Shown here: one piece after another, positions 57,306 through 64,000 of the stretch
Layout: each line of letters opens with the position of its first letter
How positions within the stretch are numbered: position 1 is the first letter of the stretch
Source: Pseudoalteromonas luteoviolacea
GTDB taxonomy: Bacteria; Pseudomonadota; Gammaproteobacteria; Enterobacterales; Alteromonadaceae
Length of the DNA: 64,000 nt
Direction of reading: 5' to 3'
NCBI RefSeq assembly: GCF_018100925.1
Contig: NZ_JAGJEH010000004.1
Span: 186,001-250,000, forward strand
Notes under the pieces: model-generated
What the model saw: only the letters and a program-made list of their open reading frames with translations
What the model was told of the DNA's origin: nothing
Databases searched by the model: none
Program-made: the position numbers and the translations under genes

Positions 57306-58373
57306 TTACTGCACTGGTACTACGTATGGAAACTTAACAGGGTGTCGATTAAAGGTGTTTGCATGATCAGTCACCTTGCGCCCAACCATTAAGCTCAGCA
57401 CGGCGTCCATACCATCATCACTGGGTTTACGACCATTAACTTTAGGGTAGCTGTACTCTGCACGACTGCCCACCTTGTAAGAAATCATATCAGGTAACAA
57501 TTGTGCTGCCACCGAGTCCGCATACTCTACAGGATTAGATAATTTTCCATCCAATGAGACAGCCCTTAGTACCATCCCAGATATCGCATATCTGCGAGTC
57601 ATATCACTATCAGGGCGGTGTTGAATATGCTCACTCACTTCCATTTTGTTATTTGCCAAAAACATATGCGTGACAAGCGGATTTGCCACTCGATTCACTT
57701 GCACCCACTGGTCAACATTGTACATAGCACTGCTCGCATATACATGAATACTTTTAGGCAACATTTTGTTAGGCACCTCAACTAAAATGATGCTGCTGTT
57801 AAAGTCTTTAAATAAATCAACCCCTTTATTGAACTGGGACAATTCAAGCTTACCTTTGCCAATCAGTGTGGTTAAAAATCCGACAATACCTTCGGAGTTT
57901 CCTACAAATGGATCTCGTGCTGCTCCGCTCCATACTTTCACGCCATTTTTAAATTTAACAGTTTTGCCTACTTCAACCCTACCAAATACCTTACCTTTTG
58001 TACCTACGGCCTGATTCGCGCCATCTACGAGCCCAAAAACCAACTGATTTCCTTCCAAATGTGCTGTAATAGTCATTCCACCACTACCAAAAGATTTATC
58101 ACTGGCAATATGAAAGCTGTATACTCCTTTCTCACCAAAAGCTGCGCTGCCTTTCGTTGTTGGATTCACATCCATCATAAATGCAGTGTAACCTCGTCGC
58201 TCAGAGTCAAACACAAACATGTCAGTCAGATCAAACTGCGGATGCTCCTGAGCCAATTTACTTTCAAAGTGATGGCTCGCAACAGCCGGGGCAGCGCTTA
58301 TACTTGCACCAATAGCAAAAGCTATCGCCGCCATAGCTGATTTATTGGGTAATTTTTTTAGCAATTTAATCAT
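57306..58373 (-). CDS. DUF4331 exported protein
   Basis: A 355-residue exported protein of the DUF4331 family. The signal peptide ends near AVASHH, and the start of the mature protein SHHFESKLAQ with DLTDMFVFDSERRGYTAFMM matches the conserved N-terminus. GGAG lies upstream of the ATG. The biochemical role of DUF4331 is not established. It follows the RclC-like gene (103-base gap) on the same strand and may be co-transcribed. Confidence 0.85.
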   Translation of the reverse strand: MIKLLKKLPNKSAMAAIAFAIGASISAAPAVASHHFESKLAQEHPQFDLTDMFVFDSERRGYTAFMMDVNPTTKGSAAFGEKGVYSFHIASDKSFGSGGMTITAHLEGNQLVFGLVDGANQAVGTKGKVFGRVEVGKTVKFKNGVKVWSGAARDPFVGNSEGIVGFLTTLIGKGKLELSQFNKGVDLFKDFNSSIILVEVPNKMLPKSIHVYASSAMYNVDQWVQVNRVANPLVTHMFLANNKMEVSEHIQHRPDSDMTRRYAISGMVLRAVSLDGKLSNPVEYADSVAAQLLPDMISYKVGSRAEYSYPKVNGRKPSDDGMDAVLSLMVGRKVTDHANTFNRHPVKFPYVVPVQ

Positions 58374-58476
58374 GGTGGTCTCCTATAAACCGGGTTGCTA
58401 TTAAAAAGTGGGTTTTGCGGTTTAAATTTTTGCTCTATACCCCCTTACTTTTTTATATTTGAGTTGCTTCATTGGC

Positions 58477-58941
58477 TCAGCTGCGAGCACGTAAACGCGT
58501 AAAGCAGTGAGTCGCTACTAATATTGAAATACCTAACAACGCAACATCCTTGATTAAAAATTGACCTAAAAAATTGACATATGGAAATCCGCCTTCTTTT
58601 TCCTCCCATATAGGCAGCACAAGTAAAGTGCTCACCGTCACCAAAAAAGTCATCGCCCCCATAGCCCCGCCGGCAATACCTGCACGTGCAGACCAAACCG
58701 ACATGACTAATAAAGTAGCCGTAATTATCTCAAACACACCGAGAAAATAAGACGCTCCCTCAAAGCCAAATAAGGCATATAACCAAGTTAACCAAGGGGT
58801 GCCATTGATAATTGGTTTCAATGCCTCAACTTCTGTAGGGGTGAACTTGAGTATCCCAATTAGCAATAATGGCAGCACCACTCCCAGCAGAGCAGTGCCT
58901 TGTCCAATTTTGTGCATAGAATTAATTGAATTAGTGAGCAT
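58477..58941 (-). CDS. DUF417 membrane protein (RclC/YkgB-like)
   Basis: A 154-residue inner-membrane protein of the DUF417 family, four predicted helices (GTALLGVVLPLLLIGILKFT, TWLYALFGFEGASYFLGVFE, IITATLLVMSVWSARAGIAG, DVALLGISILVATHCF). Family features are LKFTPTEVEALKPII and LLVLPIWEEKEGGFPY, which is followed by GQFLIKDVALLG. E. coli RclC belongs to this family and is part of the hypochlorous-acid regulon under RclR. AAGGAGG precedes the ATG. RclA and RclB are not present here. Confidence 0.9.
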   Translation of the reverse strand: MLTNSINSMHKIGQGTALLGVVLPLLLIGILKFTPTEVEALKPIINGTPWLTWLYALFGFEGASYFLGVFEIITATLLVMSVWSARAGIAGGAMGAMTFLVTVSTLLVLPIWEEKEGGFPYVNFLGQFLIKDVALLGISILVATHCFTRLRARS

Positions 58942-59549
58942 AGGCGGCCTCCTTAAAAAATGAATAAGCTTCGAGTTCTCAATGCCGTGTCCAGAAACGT
59001 AACAAAACGGCGGCTGTCATTACGCTTAATGCTTTGCATCTACGTTCATATCAGCAGCAATGTATCGTGAAACAGTTGAATTGCATGTCGCGACTTCATC
59101 TATCTATTGCCATTCGCCCCTAGATATTTCAGGCCAGCTGCAAAAATAACGTCATCTATCAACGGCTCGCTATAGATTATTTCCCAGCTTCTCTGTATCA
59201 ACCATGACCATATGAACTAAAATCTTGTCTATTCGTACAAATATAAAGGGAAATAAACAAATTAAACTTGATTGTAAGCTGCAATAAAATTGCTAAAAGT
59301 AAATCCCACCAGTGTCCGGTAATGAAGCCAGCAACATGTGTTTTAGATATGGAAAAAAGACTGTTGGAATGCAGAAAGGCGTAGAAAGGTACCACTTAAC
59401 GCTCAGGCATAGCGAGGAGTGATATTTCGCGATTGAACCTATGCCATGAAAAATTTTGATTGACTAAATGACGCCTGTATTATTTAAAAACGACTGCGGG
59501 TCATTGCAACCCGCTCATATATGTCACTATGCCCGACTTATAATGTATA
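58942..59549. other. 608-base spacer without a supported gene
   Basis: The right part holds a 65-codon open frame (59198-59395, minus) with no ribosome site and no recognised family. The left end is the promoter region of the DUF417 gene. No repeats or RNA genes are apparent. Confidence 0.5.
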
Positions 59550-60020
59550 TTACTGATTAAAAACCTGCTGGCGTGTTTTATATAGACCTGTCGCCATCAA
59601 AATACAAAATAGCCATGGCATAATAAACATGGGGGCACCTGTTTCAAAATAAAACAGAGTCACGCTATAAACATCATTAAAGCCTTCCCACACAAGCATG
59701 AACAAAAGGTAATACCAAGCCCATTTTTGCCCCTTTCTAAGAGCAAATATAGAGATAAGAATAATGGGCACGGCTGCTGAAACAATGTTAACACTTGCAA
59801 GCATCGCTAAAAACGCAACAAATGGACCCGCTTGCGGATCGACTGCTGCAAGCTGAGAAAAACTAAAGTCTAAGTTGTGAATAACAAATGTCCAAAGCGA
59901 CATATCATTCGACATAGAGATATTTGAAGTCAATAACATAAAAAACCCCGCCATCAAAGGTATTAACCCAGCATACATTGTCCATTTCCAACCTGTTACT
60001 TCATTTGCTGTTTCATTCAT
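59550..60020 (-). CDS. Unknown four-helix membrane protein
   Basis: An unrecognised 156-residue protein with about four hydrophobic segments (WTMYAGLIPLMAGFFMLLTS, FVAFLAMLASVNIVSAAVPI, WAWYYLLFMLVWEGFNDVYS, APMFIMPWLFCILMATGLY). ATG 60020 has GGAGAG upstream; the in-frame extension to 60059 does not. It is divergent from the RclR-like regulator at 60157, so it is a probable target of that regulator (inference). Confidence 0.7.
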   Translation of the reverse strand: MNETANEVTGWKWTMYAGLIPLMAGFFMLLTSNISMSNDMSLWTFVIHNLDFSFSQLAAVDPQAGPFVAFLAMLASVNIVSAAVPIILISIFALRKGQKWAWYYLLFMLVWEGFNDVYSVTLFYFETGAPMFIMPWLFCILMATGLYKTRQQVFNQ

Positions 60021-60156
60021 CGTGATACTCTCCACTTTAATAAACGATAGAATCAACAATTTTATAGTTTTTCCTTGTACTAACTATGATATTTAGTGCA
60101 ACATAAATGTCCAATCGTACTTTTATTAGTTCACATTAACCAATGGGAGTAAACAA

Positions 60157-61131
60157 GTGTTTAATCATGTTCAACCCCAATCTAATGATCAGGTCCCCAA
60201 TGCTGGAAACAGCTTAATTGGAGGGGACGCATTATCAGATATCCTAAATGCGCTTCGCCTCCAAGCTAGCAGTTACTTTTGCACTGAGTTCTCCGCACCT
60301 TGGGGCATAAAGGAGCAAAAGACAGACTATGGTACTTTTCATTTTGTGGTACGGGGCAGTGCTTGGCTAAACATGCCTGAATCACAGCATGCCACTTACC
60401 TCTCAACTGGAGATATTGTCGCCTTCCCCACGGGATCTGCTCACCAAATTGGCGACCAACCAAATGGCGTATGTGTATCAGGTGACGAATTACTAACGCA
60501 GATCCAAAATAACGAAAATCCATTTACTGGGGATGGTAACAATACCACCCTTTTATGTGGATACTTTAAATATCAACAGCATATCCAACTGCCTCTGCTA
60601 AGAGATATGCCTGATTTTTTGCATATTAAAACAAATGAAGAACCCTCACTCTTATGGTTAAACAACCTCGCCAATATGCTGGCCCATGAATCCCGTTCAA
60701 CATTACCTGGGGGCACCGTCATAGTTGATCGTCTAACCGAAGTGCTTGTCATTCAATTACTTCGATGGCATATGAACAAACAACACTCTGGTACTGGGTA
60801 CTTTAGGGCGCTCGCTGATACGCGTCTTAGTCACGCATTAAGCCTGATCCACAAACAGCCAGCCCAAGCCTGGACAGTTGAGCGAATGGCACACTCTGTT
60901 GGTATGTCACGCTCAGCATTTGCTAATCTATTTCATGAAATCATCGGTATGACGCCTCTGTCGTACCTGAGTCAATGGCGAATGCATATCGCTCAGGACC
61001 TGTTGAAAGAAGGGAAAGAGTCTATGATCAGTATTGCAGAACAAGTTGGCTATCGTTCAGAAGCCTCATTTAGCAAGGCTTTCAAAAAGATTATCGGTGT
61101 CAGCCCTGGCCAATTAAGAAGACAAAAATAG
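60157..61131 (+). CDS. AraC-family regulator, RclR-like with all three redox residues
   Basis: A 324-residue AraC regulator. The cupin-like N-terminus contains Cys42 (SYFCTEFSAPWG), His62 (GTFHFVVRG) and Cys134 (LLCGYFKYQ), which align by eye with RclR Cys21, His42 and Cys89, the residues implicated in HOCl or copper sensing. The C-terminal HTHs are WTVERMAHSVGMSRSAFANL and ISIAEQVGYRSEASFSKAF. A GTG start (60157) with GGGAG seven bases upstream is used. It is divergent from the 156-residue membrane protein. An insert of about 25 residues lies between His62 and Cys134 compared with RclR. Confidence 0.9.
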   Translation: MFNHVQPQSNDQVPNAGNSLIGGDALSDILNALRLQASSYFCTEFSAPWGIKEQKTDYGTFHFVVRGSAWLNMPESQHATYLSTGDIVAFPTGSAHQIGDQPNGVCVSGDELLTQIQNNENPFTGDGNNTTLLCGYFKYQQHIQLPLLRDMPDFLHIKTNEEPSLLWLNNLANMLAHESRSTLPGGTVIVDRLTEVLVIQLLRWHMNKQHSGTGYFRALADTRLSHALSLIHKQPAQAWTVERMAHSVGMSRSAFANLFHEIIGMTPLSYLSQWRMHIAQDLLKEGKESMISIAEQVGYRSEASFSKAFKKIIGVSPGQLRRQK

Positions 61132-61158
61132 TTACTAATCAAATATTTTACAAGTCCA

Positions 61159-61189
61159 AGCTAGTATACCCCCAACGTCTATACTAGCT
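61159..61189 (+). terminator. Hairpin downstream of the RclR-like gene
   Basis: A perfect 10-bp stem (AGCTAGTATA / TATACTAGCT) with an 11-base loop lies 27 bases after the stop. No T-run follows. Confidence 0.5.
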
Positions 61190-61394
61190 GGCTTTGTGCG
61201 TCTTAAATAATGCCAAGATAATACGGTTTGACATAAATCCTATACCTTCCAACATTGTTTAGCAGGCTTGTTGTTCTCAAAATATATGGCGTCTGAAGCA
61301 GGTTTAAAGTACAGAGGTCTATATTTACTTCCTGTTTATTTTATCTGTTCATAGACGCTTTTATTTCGCTAAACATCATAATTGGAGTGTAACT

Positions 61395-61952
61395 ATGACT
61401 CGTATCAAACCGATTGATCCAAATATTGCTGAGGGTGAAACCAAAGAAGTACTAGCACTCGCTCAAAAGCAATTTGGTGGCATACCGAATGCTTTCAAAA
61501 CACTCGCAAGTTCGCATGTGGTACTAGAAGCATTTCTTGGTATGAGTAGCCCGTTGGCTAGAGGAAGTTTAACGCCCGCTCTGCGCGAACAAATTGCATT
61601 AGCGGTGGCTGGCAAAAACAACTGTGATTACTGCGCATCAGCACACACTGCCATCGGAGAAATGGCAGGTCTAAGCACAAAGGAAATGGCACTTAACTTA
61701 AAGGGTAAGTCTCAAGAATCAACAACACAGTGTATATTAGAGTTTGTTAATCATATCCTCGAATCCCGCGGGCAAGTATATGATATCGAGTTTATCAAGT
61801 TAAAAGAATTGAAACTAACGGATGCAGAGATCAGCGAAATTGTGGCACACACTGCTATGAACATCTTTACAACTTACTACCATATGATCGCCAAAACGGA
61901 AATCGATTACCCACTAGTCAAAGCCCAAAATAAACAATTTGATGATTACTAA
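61395..61952 (+). CDS. AhpD-like carboxymuconolactone-decarboxylase-family peroxidase
   Basis: A 185-residue AhpD-fold protein with the full motif E65-x11-C77-x2-C80-x3-H84 (REQIALAVAGKNNCDYCAS then AH), which predicts a peroxide-reducing disulfide site. The N-terminal MTRIKPIDPNIAEGETKEVL and GGIPNAFKTLASS segments are typical of the family. Its first cysteine is intact, unlike in the AhpD-fold protein at 54621. It lies downstream of the RclR-like regulator. Confidence 0.9.
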   Translation: MTRIKPIDPNIAEGETKEVLALAQKQFGGIPNAFKTLASSHVVLEAFLGMSSPLARGSLTPALREQIALAVAGKNNCDYCASAHTAIGEMAGLSTKEMALNLKGKSQESTTQCILEFVNHILESRGQVYDIEFIKLKELKLTDAEISEIVAHTAMNIFTTYYHMIAKTEIDYPLVKAQNKQFDDY

Positions 61953-62052
61953 CTCCAGTCCGTCAAAGTTTACTTTTGTTACTAGTTCGAACTTACATTC
62001 GGTGTACTGCTTTAAAATTAAATGGGGTTAGGCAATTGCGCCTAAAGCTATT

Positions 62053-63240
62053 ATGCAAAACAAACGCACACTACATTGCAAAACGCAAAATTCAATCTCG
62101 TTATCTGGCTCATATGGCCTTAAGTATTTGCTACCAATGATGCTTTTCAATTCTTCTTTGGCATGGGGCCAGATTGAAACATCAGACAAACCGCCTCAAT
62201 GGAATAAAATCAAAGCCGCTCAGTGGCTCGATAATAGAGCGCTGTGGTGGCTCGATTATCCAATTAAACAAACGCCTACAGACCATAACGGCGCAGTACA
62301 ATGCAATGCCTGTCACACAACACACACTTACACACTCGTTCGTCCTAAGCTTACACAAGGAGCAGGACTGAATGAGCGCATATTTGATAACATACGTCGC
62401 CGCCTTGTTGCCGGCCCAGGCGTTGCGCCATGGTTTGTAAATCCTCCCGGCAGATTGACTCAGTCTCGCGGTAGTGAAGCGATTAATACCACTTACTTGC
62501 TCGCGATGAAAGAAGCCAGAGAAGGCGCTTTGCAGTCTTCCCCTTTATTGATTACAGCTTTCGAACGGCTTTGGCTTCATCAGCGCGCCGATGGTGGTTG
62601 GGATTGGTTTAACTTTACATACGAACCCTTAGCTACGATAGAAGCACAGCATTTTGCAGCTTGTCAGGCTGCGGTTGCTATCGGCACAGCTCCTGGCTAC
62701 TTCAATGAAAACTCACTGCCAGCACTTAAAGGTCGTGTAGATAAACTGCGAAACTGGCTCAAAGCCAGTCGTAATCCAAATAATCTATTTGGAGAAGCTT
62801 GGTTGCTTTTTGCGTCAACGCGATTGCAAGGGTTATTAACACCTCAAGAGCAAAATCAAATAATTAGTAAGTTGTTACAAAAACAAAACAGAGATGAAGT
62901 GAATAAAGGAAGTTGGGCCCTATATGAGCTCAACGATTGGCGCTACAGTGAAAAAACAGCGCCAACCAAGCCGAGAAAGCTGCACCCTGACGCGCGTAAA
63001 CCGGAGGCTTATTCAACTGGTTTGATTGCCTATATTCTGATGCAAGCTGGTGTTAAAAGTGACGATCCAAGTATTACATCCGCTCTCAATTGGCTGCGTA
63101 ACAATCAACAGCCTGACGGCTCTTGGAGAACATACTCTATCAGTGTGAACCGAAGCAAAGACGATCCTGCCTATCTATTTTTATCTGATGAAGCAACCGC
63201 TTGGGCGTCACTCGCATTGCTCGAGGGGGAAAGGAGTTGA
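62053..63240 (+). CDS. Exported protein: one c-type haem motif plus squalene-cyclase/prenyltransferase toroid
   Basis: A 395-residue exported protein. After a signal-like segment (LKYLLPMMLFNSSLAWG, ~23-39) comes WLDYPIKQTP and a single haem motif CNACH (Cys84, Cys87, His88). The following ~290 residues resemble the alpha/alpha toroid of squalene-hopene cyclases and prenyltransferases: QW-type repeats QRADGGWDWF and QQPDGSWRTYS are visible, with TTYLLAMKEAREG and YSTGLIAYILMQAG helices. The DXDD-type cyclase acid is not seen. It follows the AhpD-like gene by 100 bases. Function is unknown. A haem-dependent oxidation of a lipid-like substrate is one possibility. Confidence 0.8.
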   Translation: MQNKRTLHCKTQNSISLSGSYGLKYLLPMMLFNSSLAWGQIETSDKPPQWNKIKAAQWLDNRALWWLDYPIKQTPTDHNGAVQCNACHTTHTYTLVRPKLTQGAGLNERIFDNIRRRLVAGPGVAPWFVNPPGRLTQSRGSEAINTTYLLAMKEAREGALQSSPLLITAFERLWLHQRADGGWDWFNFTYEPLATIEAQHFAACQAAVAIGTAPGYFNENSLPALKGRVDKLRNWLKASRNPNNLFGEAWLLFASTRLQGLLTPQEQNQIISKLLQKQNRDEVNKGSWALYELNDWRYSEKTAPTKPRKLHPDARKPEAYSTGLIAYILMQAGVKSDDPSITSALNWLRNNQQPDGSWRTYSISVNRSKDDPAYLFLSDEATAWASLALLEGERS

Positions 63241-63288
63241 GATGATAGCGAACATGGTTTAGGCCCATAGATATTCATAGGCCTTGAA

Positions 63289-63312
63289 GGCGACTGACTG
63301 AAGTCAGTCGCC
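63289..63312. terminator. Perfect hairpin between haem-toroid gene and pssA
   Basis: An 11-bp perfect stem (GGCGACTGACT / AGTCAGTCGCC) with a two-base loop, between convergent genes. No T-run follows on either side, so termination is only likely. Confidence 0.6.
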
Positions 63313-63350
63313 CTGTTCATCTAACGGAGCTACGCTCGTCAGTTCTAAAT

Positions 63351-64000
63351 CTAAATAAACTTTTTAATGATAAAGTCTACTTTCACACGTTTAGCCTGCC
63401 CTAGTATCTTTTGCACAGGTGCAGGGTAATCTTGCAAGGTTTCGATATCATCTGGCCCACTTAATTTTCTGCAATGAGATAAAATCGCGTTTTTCTCATC
63501 GTCTATAAATGGCTTTAATACTTGGTTTCTATCTTCAATTAAAATGCCATTTTCAATGTCTAGTCCCCATGCTCGTGGGTTTAAATTATGCCCAGTCATC
63601 AAATGAACCTGATTATCTTGATTGATACCTTTCAAATGGAATGAGTTGTCTCCATCTTTCCAGAGGTACACATTAAGCAACCCCTGCTCTATATACCTTT
63701 TTTGTGACTTTAAAAACTTGTGTAAAATTCGCTCATACAAATAAGGCAAAGCCCCTATGCGGCTGAATGGCTTATCTGGCGCAATATAAAAGTCATTTGC
63801 CGTCTTATCGCCAACGACAATGGTTATAGACTTACCTTGCTTGAGTAAACGGCGCAACGAACGAAGTAATGGAGCCGGAAAGTTGAAATAAGGCGTGTAT
63901 AGGATCAACTCTTGTTCTGTTGTATCAAACAAGGTTTTAATCAATCTATTCAGCTTATTTGTTCTGCGCCCAAATCCAAGGAATGCACGAACATTTAAGT
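63351..64000 (-). CDS. pssA: Phosphatidylserine synthase PssA (PLD-type), 5' end outside window
   Basis: CDP-diacylglycerol-serine O-phosphatidyltransferase of the phospholipase-D superfamily. The visible part is the C-terminal ~215 residues: LNVRAFLGFGRRTNKLNRLI, LYTPYFNFPAPLLRSLRRLL and HLKGINQDNQVHLMTGHNLN, followed by PRAWGLDIENGILIED, which matches the second HKD-like site of E. coli PssA. The frame is open to the right edge, so the start and first active-site half are missing. It makes phosphatidylserine for phosphatidylethanolamine synthesis. Confidence 0.93.
   Translation of the reverse strand, partial: LNVRAFLGFGRRTNKLNRLIKTLFDTTEQELILYTPYFNFPAPLLRSLRRLLKQGKSITIVVGDKTANDFYIAPDKPFSRIGALPYLYERILHKFLKSQKRYIEQGLLNVYLWKDGDNSFHLKGINQDNQVHLMTGHNLNPRAWGLDIENGILIEDRNQVLKPFIDDEKNAILSHCRKLSGPDDIETLQDYPAPVQKILGQAKRVKVDFIIKKFI

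Noticed and set aside
59198..59395. 65-codon open frame in the spacer before DUF417
   Set aside because: No ribosome site or family; the length is easily reached by chance in AT-rich DNA.

Overview
This window looks like a chromosomal segment of a marine gammaproteobacterium of the Alteromonadales, most likely Pseudoalteromonas. This is inferred from protein character, from the gyrA/serC/aroA/cmk/rpsA/ihfB/lapAB/pyrF order next to ubiG, and from the chitin-degrading and TonB-rich accessory genes. No sequence search was possible, so the genus is an inference. I see no phage, integrase, intact insertion sequence, CRISPR array or rRNA operon. One tRNA is present.

Layout. (1) 0-3 kb: divergent biotin genes bioF(partial)-bioB and bioA around a recognisable BirA operator. 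(2) 3-9 kb: a KamA-type radical SAM aminomutase, a small N4BP2-like P-loop kinase, asnS, a repeat-rich spacer, a secreted GH18 chitinase and a single-domain globin. (3) 9.6-11.9 kb: an exported redox trio made of a MauG-like dihaem peroxidase, a cupredoxin and a cytochrome P460-like protein. (4) 12-16.2 kb: a chemoreceptor with a C-terminal PilZ domain, FklB, two small membrane proteins and tRNA-Ser(UGA). (5) 16.5-22 kb: a Fur-box-controlled siderophore receptor, a chitin-binding serine protease and an unknown protein. (6) 22-26.6 kb: a light/DNA-repair operon with a DASH cryptochrome, a divergent photolyase homologue, a DUF2256 protein and an iron-sulfur (6-4)-type photolyase. (7) 26.7-41.3 kb: conserved core genes pyrF, lapB, lapA, ihfB, rpsA, cmk, aroA, serC, gyrA, ubiG, a HAD phosphatase and nrdA, which here has no nrdB behind it.

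(8) 41.4-47.4 kb: a redox-drug defence block. An arylamine N-acetyltransferase/FMN reductase operon and a MexHI-like RND pump operon each start from a promoter with an almost perfect SoxR box in a 19-bp spacer. (9) 47.5-53 kb: egtB-egtD (ergothioneine) followed by a PhzF-fold protein that lacks the catalytic glutamate, plus a TonB receptor. (10) 53-56 kb: a diguanylate cyclase, an AhpD-fold protein, PagL lipid A deacylase and a glutaredoxin. (11) 56-63.3 kb: an accessory stress module with two RclR-like AraC regulators, an RclC-like DUF417 membrane protein, DUF4331, a four-helix membrane protein, a full AhpD-motif peroxidase and an exported protein that combines one c-type haem motif with a squalene-cyclase-like fold. 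pssA (partial) closes the window.

A theme from 41 to 63 kb is oxidative and electrophile defence. SoxR-type control of efflux and acetylation, ergothioneine synthesis, glutaredoxin, AhpD-fold proteins and RclR/RclC-like hypochlorite-response relatives lie within 22 kb. The strongest candidates for something not yet described are the coordinated SoxR operons, the RclR-flanked 56-63 kb module with its haem-toroid protein, and the P460/cupredoxin/MauG trio.
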